From NCBI GenBank assembly GCA_965279405.1, contig OZ257157.1, forward strand, positions 4,154,001 to 4,218,000: 64,000 nucleotides of DNA. Reading direction: 5' to 3'. Of the stretch, positions 16,399 to 26,373 are shown in pieces. Numbering within the stretch: the stretch's first letter is position 1; every line of letters begins with the position of its first letter. The translations under genes were made by a program, and so were the position numbers. The notes beneath the pieces were generated by a model. The model was not told where the DNA came from and did not search any database. It was given only the letters and a program-made list of their open reading frames with translations. This DNA comes from CBDDIP01 sp965279405. GTDB lineage: Bacteria > Actinomycetota > Acidimicrobiia > Acidimicrobiales > Ilumatobacteraceae.

Positions 16399-18042
16399 AT
16401 GTCCACTGAGGAAACGCAACCGACGTTCGCCGCGCCCGGCGCAGGGCGATGGGACGTCGATCGCTCGCACTTCGCCGGCGGGGCGACGCCGATCCTGCAG
16501 GATCTGATGGAGCCGGCGATGACCGACGGCATGCGCCGGGTGATGACCGACCTCGGTTCGCCGGCCGAGACGTTGTCGTGCCGCTTCGTCAACGGGTTCA
16601 TGTACACGCGCCTGCGGCCGCTGATCAACGCGGACAAGCGGGCGAAGAAGTTGCCACCGAACATCGTCCTCAAGGTGGCGACGCGGTTGCACCCGGAGAT
16701 GCGCCGGCGGGCGCGAACCGCTGCTGCCGTGATCGCCGAGCGCCCGTGGCGGAAGGTCACGCACGACTGGGAGCACGGCGGTCGGTCCGTGATCGAGCAG
16801 CAGAACCTCGGGTTCCAGGACGTCGATCTCTCGTCCCTCGACGATGCCGCGTTGCTCGCTCATGTCGCCGCGGTGCGGACGCACTGCCGAGCGACGCTCG
16901 AGCACCACTTCTGGCTGCACGGCTACGACCTCGGACCGATCGCCATGTACCTGTCCGATTGCCGCGACTGGGGCATTGCGCCGCGGCCCGCGCTGTCGTT
17001 GCTCGAAGGCGCGTCGCCGTCGACGAGCGAACCGGTGCGGTTGCTCGCTGCGATCCGTGCCGCGCTGGTCAGTGCCGGCAGTTCGGCAACCACGCTGGCG
17101 CAGATGCGCGCGACGTCGCCGGCCATCGCCGCGCTGATCGATGGGTACATGCGACAGCGGACGGCGTTGCTCTTCTCGCGCTACGACCTCGATGGCGTGA
17201 CGCTCGGCGAGGTGCCCGACGTCGTCGCCCAGTCGGTGCTGTCCGCCGAGGTGAAGGCACCGGTCGACCTCACCGACAAGATCGCTGCCTTGCGCGCCAC
17301 GGTCCCCGTGGATGATCACGCTCGATTCGACGAGCGCCTGACCGAGGCGCGCGCGGCAATGAACCTGCGCGACGACAACGGCCCGACGACGGCCGAGTGG
17401 CCGCTCGGGTTGCTGCGCCTCGCGCTGCTGGAGGTGGGACGCCGCCGCGTCGAGCGCGGCACGTTGCAGCGAGCTGCGCACATCGTCGAGCTGCAGCCCG
17501 CGGAGCTCGGTGACGCGTTCGACCGCCCGACCGGCGACGTGCTCGCCGAGCGCGCCGCCGCACGCCAGCGGTGTGCTGCGCTCGTGGCACCGGACGCTCT
17601 TGGCGATCCGGAGCTCGCGCCGCCGTTGGAGGTGTTGCCCGGCCCGCTGCGTCAGATCGTGTCGGCGGTGCAGATCGCGCTCGAGCAGATGGGCATGGCC
17701 GGCGAGCGCACGAGCGGGCTGTCCGGCACCGGCATCGGCGAGACCGTGTACCGCGGCACTGCTCGTCGCGCGGATTCGCCGGAAGAGGCCCTCGACTCGA
17801 TGGAGCCGGGCGACGTCCTCGTCGTGCCCTGCACGACGCCGGCGTACAACGTGGTGCTGGCGATCGCCGGCGCAGTGGTCACCGCTGCCGGAGGACCGCT
17901 CAGCCACGCCGCCGTCCTCGCTCGCGAGCTGGGCATCCCGGCGGTGATCGGGGCCGTGTCCTGCCTCAGCGAGATCCCCGACGGTGCCGAGGTCGAAGTC
18001 GATCCGGTGGCCGGCGTGGTGAGGGTGCTCGCCATCCGATGA
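16399..18042 (+). CDS. PEP-utilising/rifampin-phosphotransferase-like protein without ATP-grasp domain
   Basis: A 547-residue protein whose C-terminal ~90 residues are a mobile phosphohistidine (swivelling) domain of the PEP synthase/PPDK/Rph class, with the motif GGPLSHAAVLARELGIPAVI and a histidine near residue 503 at the position of the phospho-acceptor. The long helical region before it resembles the substrate-binding middle domain of Rph and related proteins. The ATP-grasp nucleotide domain that normally phosphorylates the histidine is missing. The ATG at 16399 has a strong ribosome site (GGGGAG). It is followed 18 bases later by a quinone reductase. A partner carrying ATP-grasp may be encoded elsewhere. 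Confidence 0.75.
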   Translation: MSTEETQPTFAAPGAGRWDVDRSHFAGGATPILQDLMEPAMTDGMRRVMTDLGSPAETLSCRFVNGFMYTRLRPLINADKRAKKLPPNIVLKVATRLHPEMRRRARTAAAVIAERPWRKVTHDWEHGGRSVIEQQNLGFQDVDLSSLDDAALLAHVAAVRTHCRATLEHHFWLHGYDLGPIAMYLSDCRDWGIAPRPALSLLEGASPSTSEPVRLLAAIRAALVSAGSSATTLAQMRATSPAIAALIDGYMRQRTALLFSRYDLDGVTLGEVPDVVAQSVLSAEVKAPVDLTDKIAALRATVPVDDHARFDERLTEARAAMNLRDDNGPTTAEWPLGLLRLALLEVGRRRVERGTLQRAAHIVELQPAELGDAFDRPTGDVLAERAAARQRCAALVAPDALGDPELAPPLEVLPGPLRQIVSAVQIALEQMGMAGERTSGLSGTGIGETVYRGTARRADSPEEALDSMEPGDVLVVPCTTPAYNVVLAIAGAVVTAAGGPLSHAAVLARELGIPAVIGAVSCLSEIPDGAEVEVDPVAGVVRVLAIR

Positions 18043-18060
18043 CCATGTGAGACTGCTCGC

Positions 18061-19041
18061 ATGCGCGCAGTCGTCCTCCATGCTCACGGCGGTCCCGAGG
18101 TCCTCACGATCGAGGAGACCGCCGATCCGGTGCCCGGCCCCGACGACGTGGTGGTCGACATCGCCGCAACGGCGTTGAACCGCGCCGACCTCCTGCAGCG
18201 GATGGGGCTCTACCCGGATCCGCGCGGGTTGCCGATCGAGATCCCCGGCATGGAGTTCTCGGGCACGGTGTCTGCGCTCGGCGAGCGGGCGCGCATGTGG
18301 CAGATCGGCGATCGAGTGATGGGGATCGAGGCCGGCGGCGCGTACGCCGAGCGGATCGCCACGCACGAGCGTCAGCTGATCCGCGTACCCGCCGGCATCG
18401 ATCTCGTCGAGGCAGCAGCGATCCCGGAGGTGTTCATCACCGCGTGGGATGCGCTCGTGCTGCAGGGTGGACTGACCAGTGGCAGGTGGTGCCTCGTCCA
18501 CGCGGGAGCGTCCGGGGTCGGCACGGCCGCGATCCAGATCGCCAAGGCCATCGGCGCGCACATCGCCGTCACCGTCTCGGCGGGCAAGGCCGACGCGTGC
18601 CGTGAGCTCGGTGCCGACCTCGTCTTCGAGCGCTCACCGCACGACTGGTTGGCCGATGCACGAGCGGCGCGGCCGAGTGGGTTCGACACCGTGCTCGACG
18701 TGATCGGCGGCGAGGAGACCGACCGCAACCTGCAGGCGGTTGCGGTGAGGGGCACGATCGTGCAGGTCGGGTTGATGGGTGGCGGGATGACGCAGGTGAA
18801 CGTCGGCCTGCTGCTGACCAAGCGGCTGAAGTGGATCGGCACCACGCTGCGCCCTCGCCCGATCGAAGAGAAGGTGGCCGTGTGCCGTCGGTTCGACGCC
18901 GAGCTGATGCCGCTGTTCGAGTCGGGTCGTCTGCGACCGGTGATCGACTCGACCTATGCGTTCGATCAGATCGCCGACGCGCACCAGCGGATGGAGTCGA
19001 ACGCCAACACCGGCAAGATCCTCGTCACGATCAGGCCGTGA
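18061..19041 (+). CDS. Quinone oxidoreductase-like NAD(P)H dehydrogenase (PIG3 type)
   Basis: Zinc-independent medium-chain reductase of 326 residues. The N-terminal GroES-like part reads MRAVVLHAHGGPEVLTIEE, then TALNRADLLQRMGLYP, a signature of the PIG3/quinone reductase group. The Rossmann fold has the HAGASGVGTAAIQIAKA nucleotide loop at about residues 148-164. It should reduce quinones or activated alkenes using NADPH. It begins 18 bases after the Rph-like gene, so the two may be cotranscribed. Its stop is three bases from the stop of the convergent molybdoenzyme. Confidence 0.9.
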   Translation: MRAVVLHAHGGPEVLTIEETADPVPGPDDVVVDIAATALNRADLLQRMGLYPDPRGLPIEIPGMEFSGTVSALGERARMWQIGDRVMGIEAGGAYAERIATHERQLIRVPAGIDLVEAAAIPEVFITAWDALVLQGGLTSGRWCLVHAGASGVGTAAIQIAKAIGAHIAVTVSAGKADACRELGADLVFERSPHDWLADARAARPSGFDTVLDVIGGEETDRNLQAVAVRGTIVQVGLMGGGMTQVNVGLLLTKRLKWIGTTLRPRPIEEKVAVCRRFDAELMPLFESGRLRPVIDSTYAFDQIADAHQRMESNANTGKILVTIRP

Positions 19042-19044
19042 CCG

Positions 19045-20613
19045 TCAGTTCACCTGGACCGAGCGCGTGTGGTACCCGGTGGCGCCGTCGGGCGCCGGTG
19101 GTGCGACCTGCTCGGTCTGCGTCTCGCCGGTCTTGTCGGTGGCACGCACCTGCAGCCGGTGCTTCCCCTTGGCCAGGTCGATCTCGACGCGCCACTGGCG
19201 CCACGCATCGTCGCTGATGTCGTCGGCGAGCGTCGCCTCGACCCACTCGCCCTCGTCGGCACGCACCTCCACCTTGGCGATGCCGCGGTGCTGGGCCCAC
19301 GCCACTCCGGCGACCACGACGGAGCCCGCCGCGGCGTCGTCGCCGCGCTTGGGCACGTCGATGCGCGACTGCGTCTTGATCGGGGCCAGCTGCGCCCAGC
19401 CGCGCGGCACCCAGTAGCCCTCCTCGTCCCACGTCGTCAGCGTCAGCGACTTCAACCACTTCGTCGCGCTGACGTAGCCGTACAGACCCGGCACCACGAG
19501 ACGCACCGGGAAGCCGTGGGCCAGCGGGAGGGCTTCGCCGTTCATCCCGACGACCACCATCGCGTCCCGACCGTCGGTTGCGGCGGCCACAGGGAAGCCG
19601 GCCGTGAACCCGTCGAGGCTCTCCGTGAACACCTGCTCGGCACCGGCCTGCACCCCGGCTTCCTCGAGCAGCGGCTTCAGCAGCACGCCCTGCCAGGTCG
19701 CGGTGCCGATGTACGAACCACCGACCTCGTTGGACACGCAGCACAGGGTGACCACCCGTTCGATCTGATCGCGGGCGAGGAGGTCGGCGTAGCTCAGCTT
19801 CAGCGGCTTGTCGACCATGCCGCCGATGCTCATCGACCAGCTGTCGACGTCGATGCGCGGGAACGACAGCGCCGTGTCGATTCGGTAGAACTTGTCGTTC
19901 GGGGTGATGAAGGGCGTGACGTCGTCGACGGTCGCCGTGGACGGCACCGAAGGGGTCGTCGACTCGGTCGGCGGCAGGGAGTCGGGGATCTGCGCCTCGA
20001 TGTCGCTGACCCGGTTGCGCTCGAGCGCCTGCGCCGATGCGCCGGCCACCACCGCGACACCGGCCGCGGTGCCGGAGACGACGAGGAACCGTCGGCGATC
20101 CCAACCGAGCGGGACGCGGCTGCGCCCAGGCGTCTCCAGTGGGCCGGTGCGGCGTGGCGCGACGAGGCGCATCACGAGCGGCGCACCGATCGCTGCACCG
20201 ATGATCGGCGGGAGGAACGCCGACGCGGACTCACCGGGTCGGTGAACGGCGGCAGCGGCACCGATCAGCCCGAAGACCGCGATGCCGACGCCACCGACGA
20301 TCGGCCTGCGCACCGCGAAGTGCCCGAGGACGAGCGCGGCGATGGCGATCACTGCCCAGATGCCGACGCGCAGCGCCAACTTGTCGTTGGTGCCGAAGCT
20401 GCGGATGGCCTGCTCCTTGACCCACCGTGGCACGCGGTCGATGACCTCGCTGCCGACGGCGTCGACCGGGGAGACGACCTCGATGACCCCGGCGACGAGC
20501 ATCCCGACGCCCATCGCCACGCCACCGCTGACCAGCCCGGCCAGTGGCCCGACGAACGACGGTACGGCGGGGCTCGGCGGGGCCATGCTCTGGTCGATTT
20601 CGGGTTCGTTCAT
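19045..20613 (-). CDS. Membrane-anchored molybdopterin-dependent oxidoreductase (sulfite oxidase family)
   Basis: A 522-residue protein. The N-terminal ~175 residues contain about four hydrophobic helices, and another segment follows at LVVSGTAAGVAVVAGASA after an RR-containing stretch (WDRRRF), so a Tat-like export signal is possible for the catalytic part. The catalytic domain (about residues 235-420) has VVTLCCVSNEVGG, whose cysteine would bind the molybdopterin, and an immunoglobulin-like C-terminal dimer domain ends the protein. Family members oxidise sulfite or reduce sulfoxides. Its ATG overlaps the histidine kinase stop (ATGA), so it is the third gene of a two-component operon. Confidence 0.87.
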   Translation of the reverse strand: MNEPEIDQSMAPPSPAVPSFVGPLAGLVSGGVAMGVGMLVAGVIEVVSPVDAVGSEVIDRVPRWVKEQAIRSFGTNDKLALRVGIWAVIAIAALVLGHFAVRRPIVGGVGIAVFGLIGAAAAVHRPGESASAFLPPIIGAAIGAPLVMRLVAPRRTGPLETPGRSRVPLGWDRRRFLVVSGTAAGVAVVAGASAQALERNRVSDIEAQIPDSLPPTESTTPSVPSTATVDDVTPFITPNDKFYRIDTALSFPRIDVDSWSMSIGGMVDKPLKLSYADLLARDQIERVVTLCCVSNEVGGSYIGTATWQGVLLKPLLEEAGVQAGAEQVFTESLDGFTAGFPVAAATDGRDAMVVVGMNGEALPLAHGFPVRLVVPGLYGYVSATKWLKSLTLTTWDEEGYWVPRGWAQLAPIKTQSRIDVPKRGDDAAAGSVVVAGVAWAQHRGIAKVEVRADEGEWVEATLADDISDDAWRQWRVEIDLAKGKHRLQVRATDKTGETQTEQVAPPAPDGATGYHTRSVQVN

Positions 20614-21844
20614 CGTTGCTCCTCGAGGCTCGGGGCAGGTGATCCAATCGCAGCGCGAGGGATCCACACGTGTACGGAGCCACCGGGCTCCTGGTCGATC
20701 CAGATCTGGCCGCCGTGGGATTCCACCAGTGCGCGGCTGATGGCCAGTCCGAGGCCGGCGTGACCGGATTCGGTCGGTCGCGCCGGGTCGGCGCGGGTGA
20801 ACGGATCGAATGCCTGCGCTCGGAAGTCCTCCGGGAAACCTGGGCCGTCATCGCGGACGATCAGCTCGACCCCGTCGTTCGGTGCGTGCGTCGCGGTGAC
20901 AGCCACACGCACGACGCCCGGCGAGGGGCTGTGGCGGATCGCGTTGTCGAGCAGGTTGCGCACCACGCGGGAGACCTCCGTCGCGCTGACGAACGCCGGA
21001 GCGGGATCGTGCGCATCGAGGCACAGCTGCACGTGTCGCCGGTGAGCGAGCGGTTGGAGCGCCTCGACCGCTTCGTGAGCGATCTCGGTGATCGACGCGG
21101 TGGCTCGGGCCCCCGCGTCGCCGGACTCGATTCGGGCGTACTGGACGAACTGGTCGAGCAGTGATTCCATCGTGCCGACCTGAGCGGCGACGACGGCGAG
21201 GTAGCGATCGGGATCGGGGGCGATGCCGTCCTGCAGGCTCTCCACCGCCGCGCGCATCGCGGCAAGGGGCGTGCGCAGATCGTGACCGATGCTGGCGAAC
21301 ATCTGCTGACGAGCGGCCGTCGCGCGGGTGCGGGCTTCGTCGGCGTCGGCCAGCGACTGCACCATCGTGTCGATCGCCCGCGCCGCCGCGCCGACCTCGT
21401 CGCGACGGTCGATGCCGGAACGAACGGAGCGGTCGCCGGCACCGACGAGCGCGGCGACCTGGCCGAGCCGTTCGATGTCGCGAGCGAGCGGATGGGTGAG
21501 CTGTGCGCCGACGACGAGGGCGATGCCGCACGAGAGCAGGAGCACGACGAGGAACAGGCGGTAGTCGTGGCTGGACAGGAACATCGCGTTCGACGCGGCG
21601 GACGTGCTCACGGCGCCGAGCGCGAGCGAGCACAGGCCCACGGCCAGTGCAGCGCCGGCGACGCTCGCTCGACCAGACACCCATCGGCGCAGCAGCGGGA
21701 CGAGCACCGCGGTGACCACGACAGGTCCGGCGAGGATGACGGAGAGGTGCAGCCGTTCGTCGCCGGACGGCGGATCCAGCAGCACCTCGGCGAGGGCCAT
21801 CGCCGCCAGCACGACCACCAACAAGGAGAGCACGAGGCGACGGC

Positions 21845-21848
<4 letters not shown>
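20610..21848 (-). CDS. Sensor histidine kinase
   Basis: Membrane-bound kinase of 412 residues. Four hydrophobic segments fill roughly residues 1-125, with only short loops outside, so the sensor is mostly within the membrane. A HAMP-like linker follows, then the dimerisation box SIGHDLRTPLAAMRAAVESL (His near 195), the N box RVVRNLLDNAIRHSP, and the ATP-binding DDGPGFPEDFRAQAFDPF and GHAGLGLAISRALV. All catalytic boxes are intact. It overlaps the upstream response regulator and the downstream molybdoenzyme by four bases each (ATGA), showing tight coupling. The signal is unknown. Confidence 0.95.
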
Positions 21849-22525
<677 letters not shown>

Positions 22526-22619
22526 GACGCCACGCTACGGAGCCGCGTCGGCGGTGTCAGCGCATGTGAGGGCGAGTTTCGCGGATGTTTCTGGACAGGG
22601 CCGACCGCTGACAGTCCCG

Positions 22620-23888
22620 TCAGCGCTGGTTGAGGGCGACGTAGTCGCGCGACTCGGCGCCGGTGTACCACTGACGCGGGCGGCTGATCTTCTGGTCCTT
22701 GTCGCCGAGCAGCTCCTGCCAGTGGGCCAACCAGCCGACGGTGCGGGGGATGGCGAACAGCACGGTGAACATGTCCACCGGGAAGCCGAGTGCTTGGTAG
22801 ATCAGGCCGGAGTAGAAGTCGACGTTCGGGTACAGCTTGCGGCTGGTGAAGTACTCGTCGCTGAGCGCAACCTCTTCGAGCTTCAAGGCGATGTCGAGCA
22901 GCGGGTTCTTGCCCGTGACCTCGAAGACGTCGTACGCGGTCTTCTTGATGATGGTGGCCCGCGGGTCGTAGTTCTTGTACACGCGGTGACCGAAGCCCAT
23001 CAGCCGGCTGCCCTTGCCGCTCTTCACCTCTTCGACGAAGGCCGGGACGTTCTCGATGCTGCCGATGTCGGCAAGCATGCGCACGACGGCTTCGTTGGCG
23101 CCGCCGTGCAGCGGGCCGTACAGCGCTGACGCCGCACCGGCAACCGACGAGTACGGGTCGGCGTGGCTGGAGCCGATGACGCGCATCGCCGTGGTGCCGC
23201 AGTTCTGCTCGTGGTCGGCGTGGAGGATGAACAGCACGTCCATCGCCCGCTCGAGCCGCGGGTCGACCTCGTACTCGCCGATCTTCCACATCATCGTCAG
23301 GAAGTTCGACGGGAACGACAGGTCGTTGTGCGGGTAGTTGAACGGCAGGCCGACCGAGAACCGGTAGCACATGGCTGCGAGCGTCGGCATCTTGGCGATC
23401 AGTCGCAGGATCTGCTTGTCACGGCTGGCCTTGTCGTCGATCTCCTTGGCGTCGTTGTAGAACGTGCCGAGTGCGGCGACCGAGCTGACGAGCATGCCCA
23501 TCGGGTGGGCGTCGTAGTGGAAGCCGTCGACGAAGCGCTTGCGCATGTTCTCGTGGATGAACGTGTGGTGGGTGACGTCGTGGGTCCACTGCTGCAGCTG
23601 CGCCGGGTTCGGCAGCTCGCCGTTCAGCAGGAGGTAGGCGACCTCGAGGTACGTGCTGTTCTCGGCCAGCTGCTCGATCGGGTAGCCGCGGTATCGCAGG
23701 ATGCCGTTGTCGCCGTCGAGGTAGGTGATCGCGCTCTTGCACGCAGCGGTCTGCATGTACGCCGGGTCGTAGATGAACAACGACGGATCGAGCTCGCGCA
23801 CCGCGGTGGCAGGGAACACCCCGTCGGTGATCGGTACCGTCACCGTCTTGCCGGTGCGATCGTCAGTGATGGTGATGGTGTCGGGCAC
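22620..23888 (-). CDS. gltA: Citrate synthase (type II)
   Basis: Condenses acetyl-CoA and oxaloacetate to citrate. The 422-residue protein has the hexameric type II pattern: an N-terminal beta domain, GILRYRGYPIEQLAE, the catalytic His in the LYGPLHGGANEAV region, GFGHRVYKNYDPRA, and a C-terminal DFYSGLIYQALG with the catalytic Asp. The start is GTG at 23888 with a good ribosome site (AAGGGAG). A small inverted repeat (CGCTGAC/GTCAGCG, 22606-22625) spans its stop codon and may form a hairpin in the 3' end. The TACAAGT motif seen before icd and acn is not found upstream. Confidence 0.97.
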   Translation of the reverse strand: MPDTITITDDRTGKTVTVPITDGVFPATAVRELDPSLFIYDPAYMQTAACKSAITYLDGDNGILRYRGYPIEQLAENSTYLEVAYLLLNGELPNPAQLQQWTHDVTHHTFIHENMRKRFVDGFHYDAHPMGMLVSSVAALGTFYNDAKEIDDKASRDKQILRLIAKMPTLAAMCYRFSVGLPFNYPHNDLSFPSNFLTMMWKIGEYEVDPRLERAMDVLFILHADHEQNCGTTAMRVIGSSHADPYSSVAGAASALYGPLHGGANEAVVRMLADIGSIENVPAFVEEVKSGKGSRLMGFGHRVYKNYDPRATIIKKTAYDVFEVTGKNPLLDIALKLEEVALSDEYFTSRKLYPNVDFYSGLIYQALGFPVDMFTVLFAIPRTVGWLAHWQELLGDKDQKISRPRQWYTGAESRDYVALNQR

Positions 23889-24005
23889 GTTGCTCCCTTG
23901 GTCGACACGGGCAGTGGCGGGGCTTGCTCCCCGGCGGCGACACTACCCGGCGGTAGCCCGGCTCGGCCCAGTCCGTCAGGCGAGGACGTGGTGGCCGTTG
24001 TCGGA

Positions 24006-25346
24006 CTACAGCGGGGTGTTGTCGTGGGGGCGGGCGACCAGGCGCTCGCGCTTGTCGACCAGCGTCAGCAGTGCCTCACCGATGATGCGACGTGTCTCGG
24101 CCGGATCGATCACCGCGTCGACCAGCCCGCGGTCGGCAGCGATGTACGGGTTCAGCAACCGTTCGGTGTAGTCGGCCTCGAACGCGGCGCGCTCCTCGGG
24201 CGTCGCTCGACGCTGCAGGATCGCCGCCGCCTGGCCGGCACCCATCACGGCGAGCTCGGCCCACGGCCACGCGAGGCACAGGTCGTTGCCCATGTTCTTG
24301 GAGTCCATGACGATGTAGGCGCCGCCGTAGCTCTTGCGCAGGATGACGCAGATGCGCGGCACCGTGGCGCGGGCGTAGGCGAACACGAGCTGCGCGCCGT
24401 GGCGGATCATGCCACGCCACTCGAGGTCCTTGCCGGGGTAGAAGCCTGGTGTGTCGACCAACGTGAGGAGCGGGATGTTGAACGCGTCGCAGAAGGCGAC
24501 GAACCGCGCAGCTTTCTGCGACGCCGGGATGTCCAGCGTGCCGGCCAGCACGATCGGCTGGTTGGCGACGACGCCGATGGGCATCCCGCCGATGGTGGTG
24601 AACGCCGTGACCACGTTGGCGGCCCAGCGGGCGCGGACCTCGAACAGCTCGCCGTCGTCGGCCAACGCGCGGATCACCGTGCGCACGTCGTAGCTGCCCG
24701 TGGACGACGCCGGGATGGCAGCGCCGGCCTCCGGTGTGTCGCGTTCGATCGGATCGTCGGTCGGCCAGCGCGGTGGCTCTTCGTCGTTGTGGTCGGGCAG
24801 GTAGGACAGGAGCGACGCGGCTTGGTCGAGGGCGGTCGCGAGGTCGCTGGCCACCAGGCTGGCCGCGCCCGAGTAGCGAGCGTGGCTGGTCGCGCCACCG
24901 AGCTCGTCGTTGTCCATCACCACGCCGGTGAACTCGGCCACCATCGTCGGGCCGCTCACGAACGCGTAGGCGGCCTCGGTCATGATCACGTGGTCGGCGA
25001 GCCCGATGAGCAGCGCAGGCCCGGACACCGCCGGACCGTCGACGATCATGATCGTCGGCACGACGCCGGAGCAATCAGCGAGCGCCTTCGCAGCGAGACC
25101 CCAGCCGTGCAACGCGCCGAATCCTTCGACGATGTCGGCGCCGCTGGAGCGCAGGATCGCCACGAGCGGGAAGCCCTTGGTGCGCGCCGTGAGCGCGGCG
25201 GTCTCCAGGATCGACGAGGAATCGCTCGACAGCGCACCCTTGCGTTCGGTGGCATCGACGTCGACCCACACGACCGTGCGATCACCGAAGTCACGCACGT
25301 CGGCCCGGACCGAACCGGGGACCTTGCTGCGAAGGGCGACGCTCAC
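24006..25346 (-). CDS. Acyl-CoA carboxylase carboxyltransferase subunit (AccD/PccB-like)
   Basis: A 446-residue biotin-dependent carboxyltransferase of the crotonase superfamily. The N-terminal half has GWGLAAKALADCSGVVPTI with the acyl-CoA oxyanion region, and the C-terminal half has the carboxybiotin-binding PGFYPGKDLEWRGMIRHGAQ and SYGGAYIVMDSKNMGND. These are typical of AccD and PccB type beta subunits. It is shorter than most PccB (~520 residues), mainly at the N-terminus, and its biotin-carboxylase partner is not in the window. The start is GTG at 25346. The substrate (propionyl-, acetyl- or a longer acyl-CoA) is not determined. Confidence 0.87.
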   Translation of the reverse strand: MSVALRSKVPGSVRADVRDFGDRTVVWVDVDATERKGALSSDSSSILETAALTARTKGFPLVAILRSSGADIVEGFGALHGWGLAAKALADCSGVVPTIMIVDGPAVSGPALLIGLADHVIMTEAAYAFVSGPTMVAEFTGVVMDNDELGGATSHARYSGAASLVASDLATALDQAASLLSYLPDHNDEEPPRWPTDDPIERDTPEAGAAIPASSTGSYDVRTVIRALADDGELFEVRARWAANVVTAFTTIGGMPIGVVANQPIVLAGTLDIPASQKAARFVAFCDAFNIPLLTLVDTPGFYPGKDLEWRGMIRHGAQLVFAYARATVPRICVILRKSYGGAYIVMDSKNMGNDLCLAWPWAELAVMGAGQAAAILQRRATPEERAAFEADYTERLLNPYIAADRGLVDAVIDPAETRRIIGEALLTLVDKRERLVARPHDNTPL

Positions 25347-25367
25347 GTCGCGAGAAGCTAACCGATG

Positions 25368-26303
25368 TCAGCCGCGAGCGAGGGGGAAGGCGTCACTGCC
25401 CACGTGCACGCCGGGCTGCTTGGCGCCCTGCAGCGCAACCACCTCGCGCATGACGTTGAGAACCGCCTTCGTCGGGGCTCCAGGCGTCGGCCGGCGACGC
25501 TGCACCCAGCCGACGACGCGGCGGGGCAGCTCGGGAACGGCGATGCGCTTGAAGTCGCCCTTCAACCAGCGCGGCACGGCCGTGGCCGGCACGATCGCCG
25601 CGCCGTAGCCCTCGAAGGCCAACGAGGCCAGCAGTCGAACGCCGTCGATCTCGGCCTGTGCCTGCAGCTCGACGTCGCTGGCGGCAGCGGCGCGGTCGAG
25701 GATGCGCCGCAGCGCGGTGCCGAGCGGCGGGAGCAGCAACGGTTCGGCGGCCAGCTCGGCGAGGGTGACGCTGGTGGCCTGGCCGAGGGGATGCCCGTCG
25801 TGGGCGAGGAGCATCAGGTCTTCGGCGAAGAGCGGTTCGATGGTCAGCTCCGGGTCGTCGATCGGCAGGTGGACGACGGCCGAGTCGATCTGCGATGACA
25901 GCACGCGAGGCACCAGGTTGGTGGTGCTGCCCTCGTGGATCGTGGTGTGGATGCCCGGATGCTGGCGGTTGAGCTGGCCGAGCAGCTGGGGGAGCAGCCA
26001 CCGGGCGGTGGTGCCGATGAGCCCGATGCGTGAGTCGCCGCGCACGTCGTCGCCGCGTGAGGCCAGGTCAGCGCTGATGTCGTCGAGCTCGTGGAGCACC
26101 CGGCGGGCCCGATCGACGACGATCACGCCCTCGTCGGTGAGGCCGCCGCGCTGCCGGTCGATGAGCGTCACGCCGAGCTCACGCTCGAGCCGGGCGATGT
26201 GCCCGCTGACGTTGGACTGCACCGTGTAGAGGGCGCGTGCGGCGGCCGAGAACGAGCCGTGATCGGCAATCGCCACCAGGGTCGTCAGCTGCCGCAGGTC
26301 CAT
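25368..26303 (-). CDS. LysR-family transcriptional regulator
   Basis: A 311-residue regulator with the N-terminal winged helix (LRQLTTLVAIADHGSFSAAA, about residues 3-22) and a periplasmic-binding-like effector domain, ending FVGSDAFPLARG-like. The ATG at 26303 is used because HTH homology starts there; ten extra upstream residues are possible. It is divergent from the small RNA, and a GATAC-CAA-GTATC palindrome lies 11-23 bases upstream of its start, beside that RNA's promoter. LysR regulators commonly act on the divergent neighbour, so control of the RNA is a reasonable inference. The carboxyltransferase gene follows it. Confidence 0.93.
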   Translation of the reverse strand: MDLRQLTTLVAIADHGSFSAAARALYTVQSNVSGHIARLERELGVTLIDRQRGGLTDEGVIVVDRARRVLHELDDISADLASRGDDVRGDSRIGLIGTTARWLLPQLLGQLNRQHPGIHTTIHEGSTTNLVPRVLSSQIDSAVVHLPIDDPELTIEPLFAEDLMLLAHDGHPLGQATSVTLAELAAEPLLLPPLGTALRRILDRAAAASDVELQAQAEIDGVRLLASLAFEGYGAAIVPATAVPRWLKGDFKRIAVPELPRRVVGWVQRRRPTPGAPTKAVLNVMREVVALQGAKQPGVHVGSDAFPLARG

Positions 26304-26313
26304 CTGCAAAAAC

Positions 26314-26326
26314 GATACCAAGTATC
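26314..26326. promoter_or_regulatory. Palindrome GATAC-CAA-GTATC, candidate LysR site
   Basis: A perfect 5-bp inverted repeat with a 3-base centre between the LysR start and the -35 box of the divergent RNA. It contains the T-N11-A spacing style of LysR recognition sites (AT-rich arms). Position suits autoregulation and control of the RNA. Confidence 0.5.
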
Positions 26327-26338
26327 TTCCCAAACGGC

Positions 26339-26367
26339 TTGAACGATCACTCGTTCACGTGCATACT
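26339..26367 (+). promoter_or_regulatory. Sigma-70-type promoter of the small RNA
   Basis: TTGAAC at 26339-26344 and CATACT at 26362-26367 are separated by 17 bases, the optimal spacing for a housekeeping actinobacterial promoter. The predicted first base is near 26374. No open frame begins shortly downstream, so the transcript appears non-coding. Confidence 0.6.
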
Positions 26368-26373
26368 TTCACA

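Noticed and set aside
16249..18561. Long minus-strand open frame across the Rph-like gene
   Set aside because: Composition is Arg/His/Asp-rich shadow sequence with no domain; the plus-strand gene has the phosphohistidine motif and a ribosome site.
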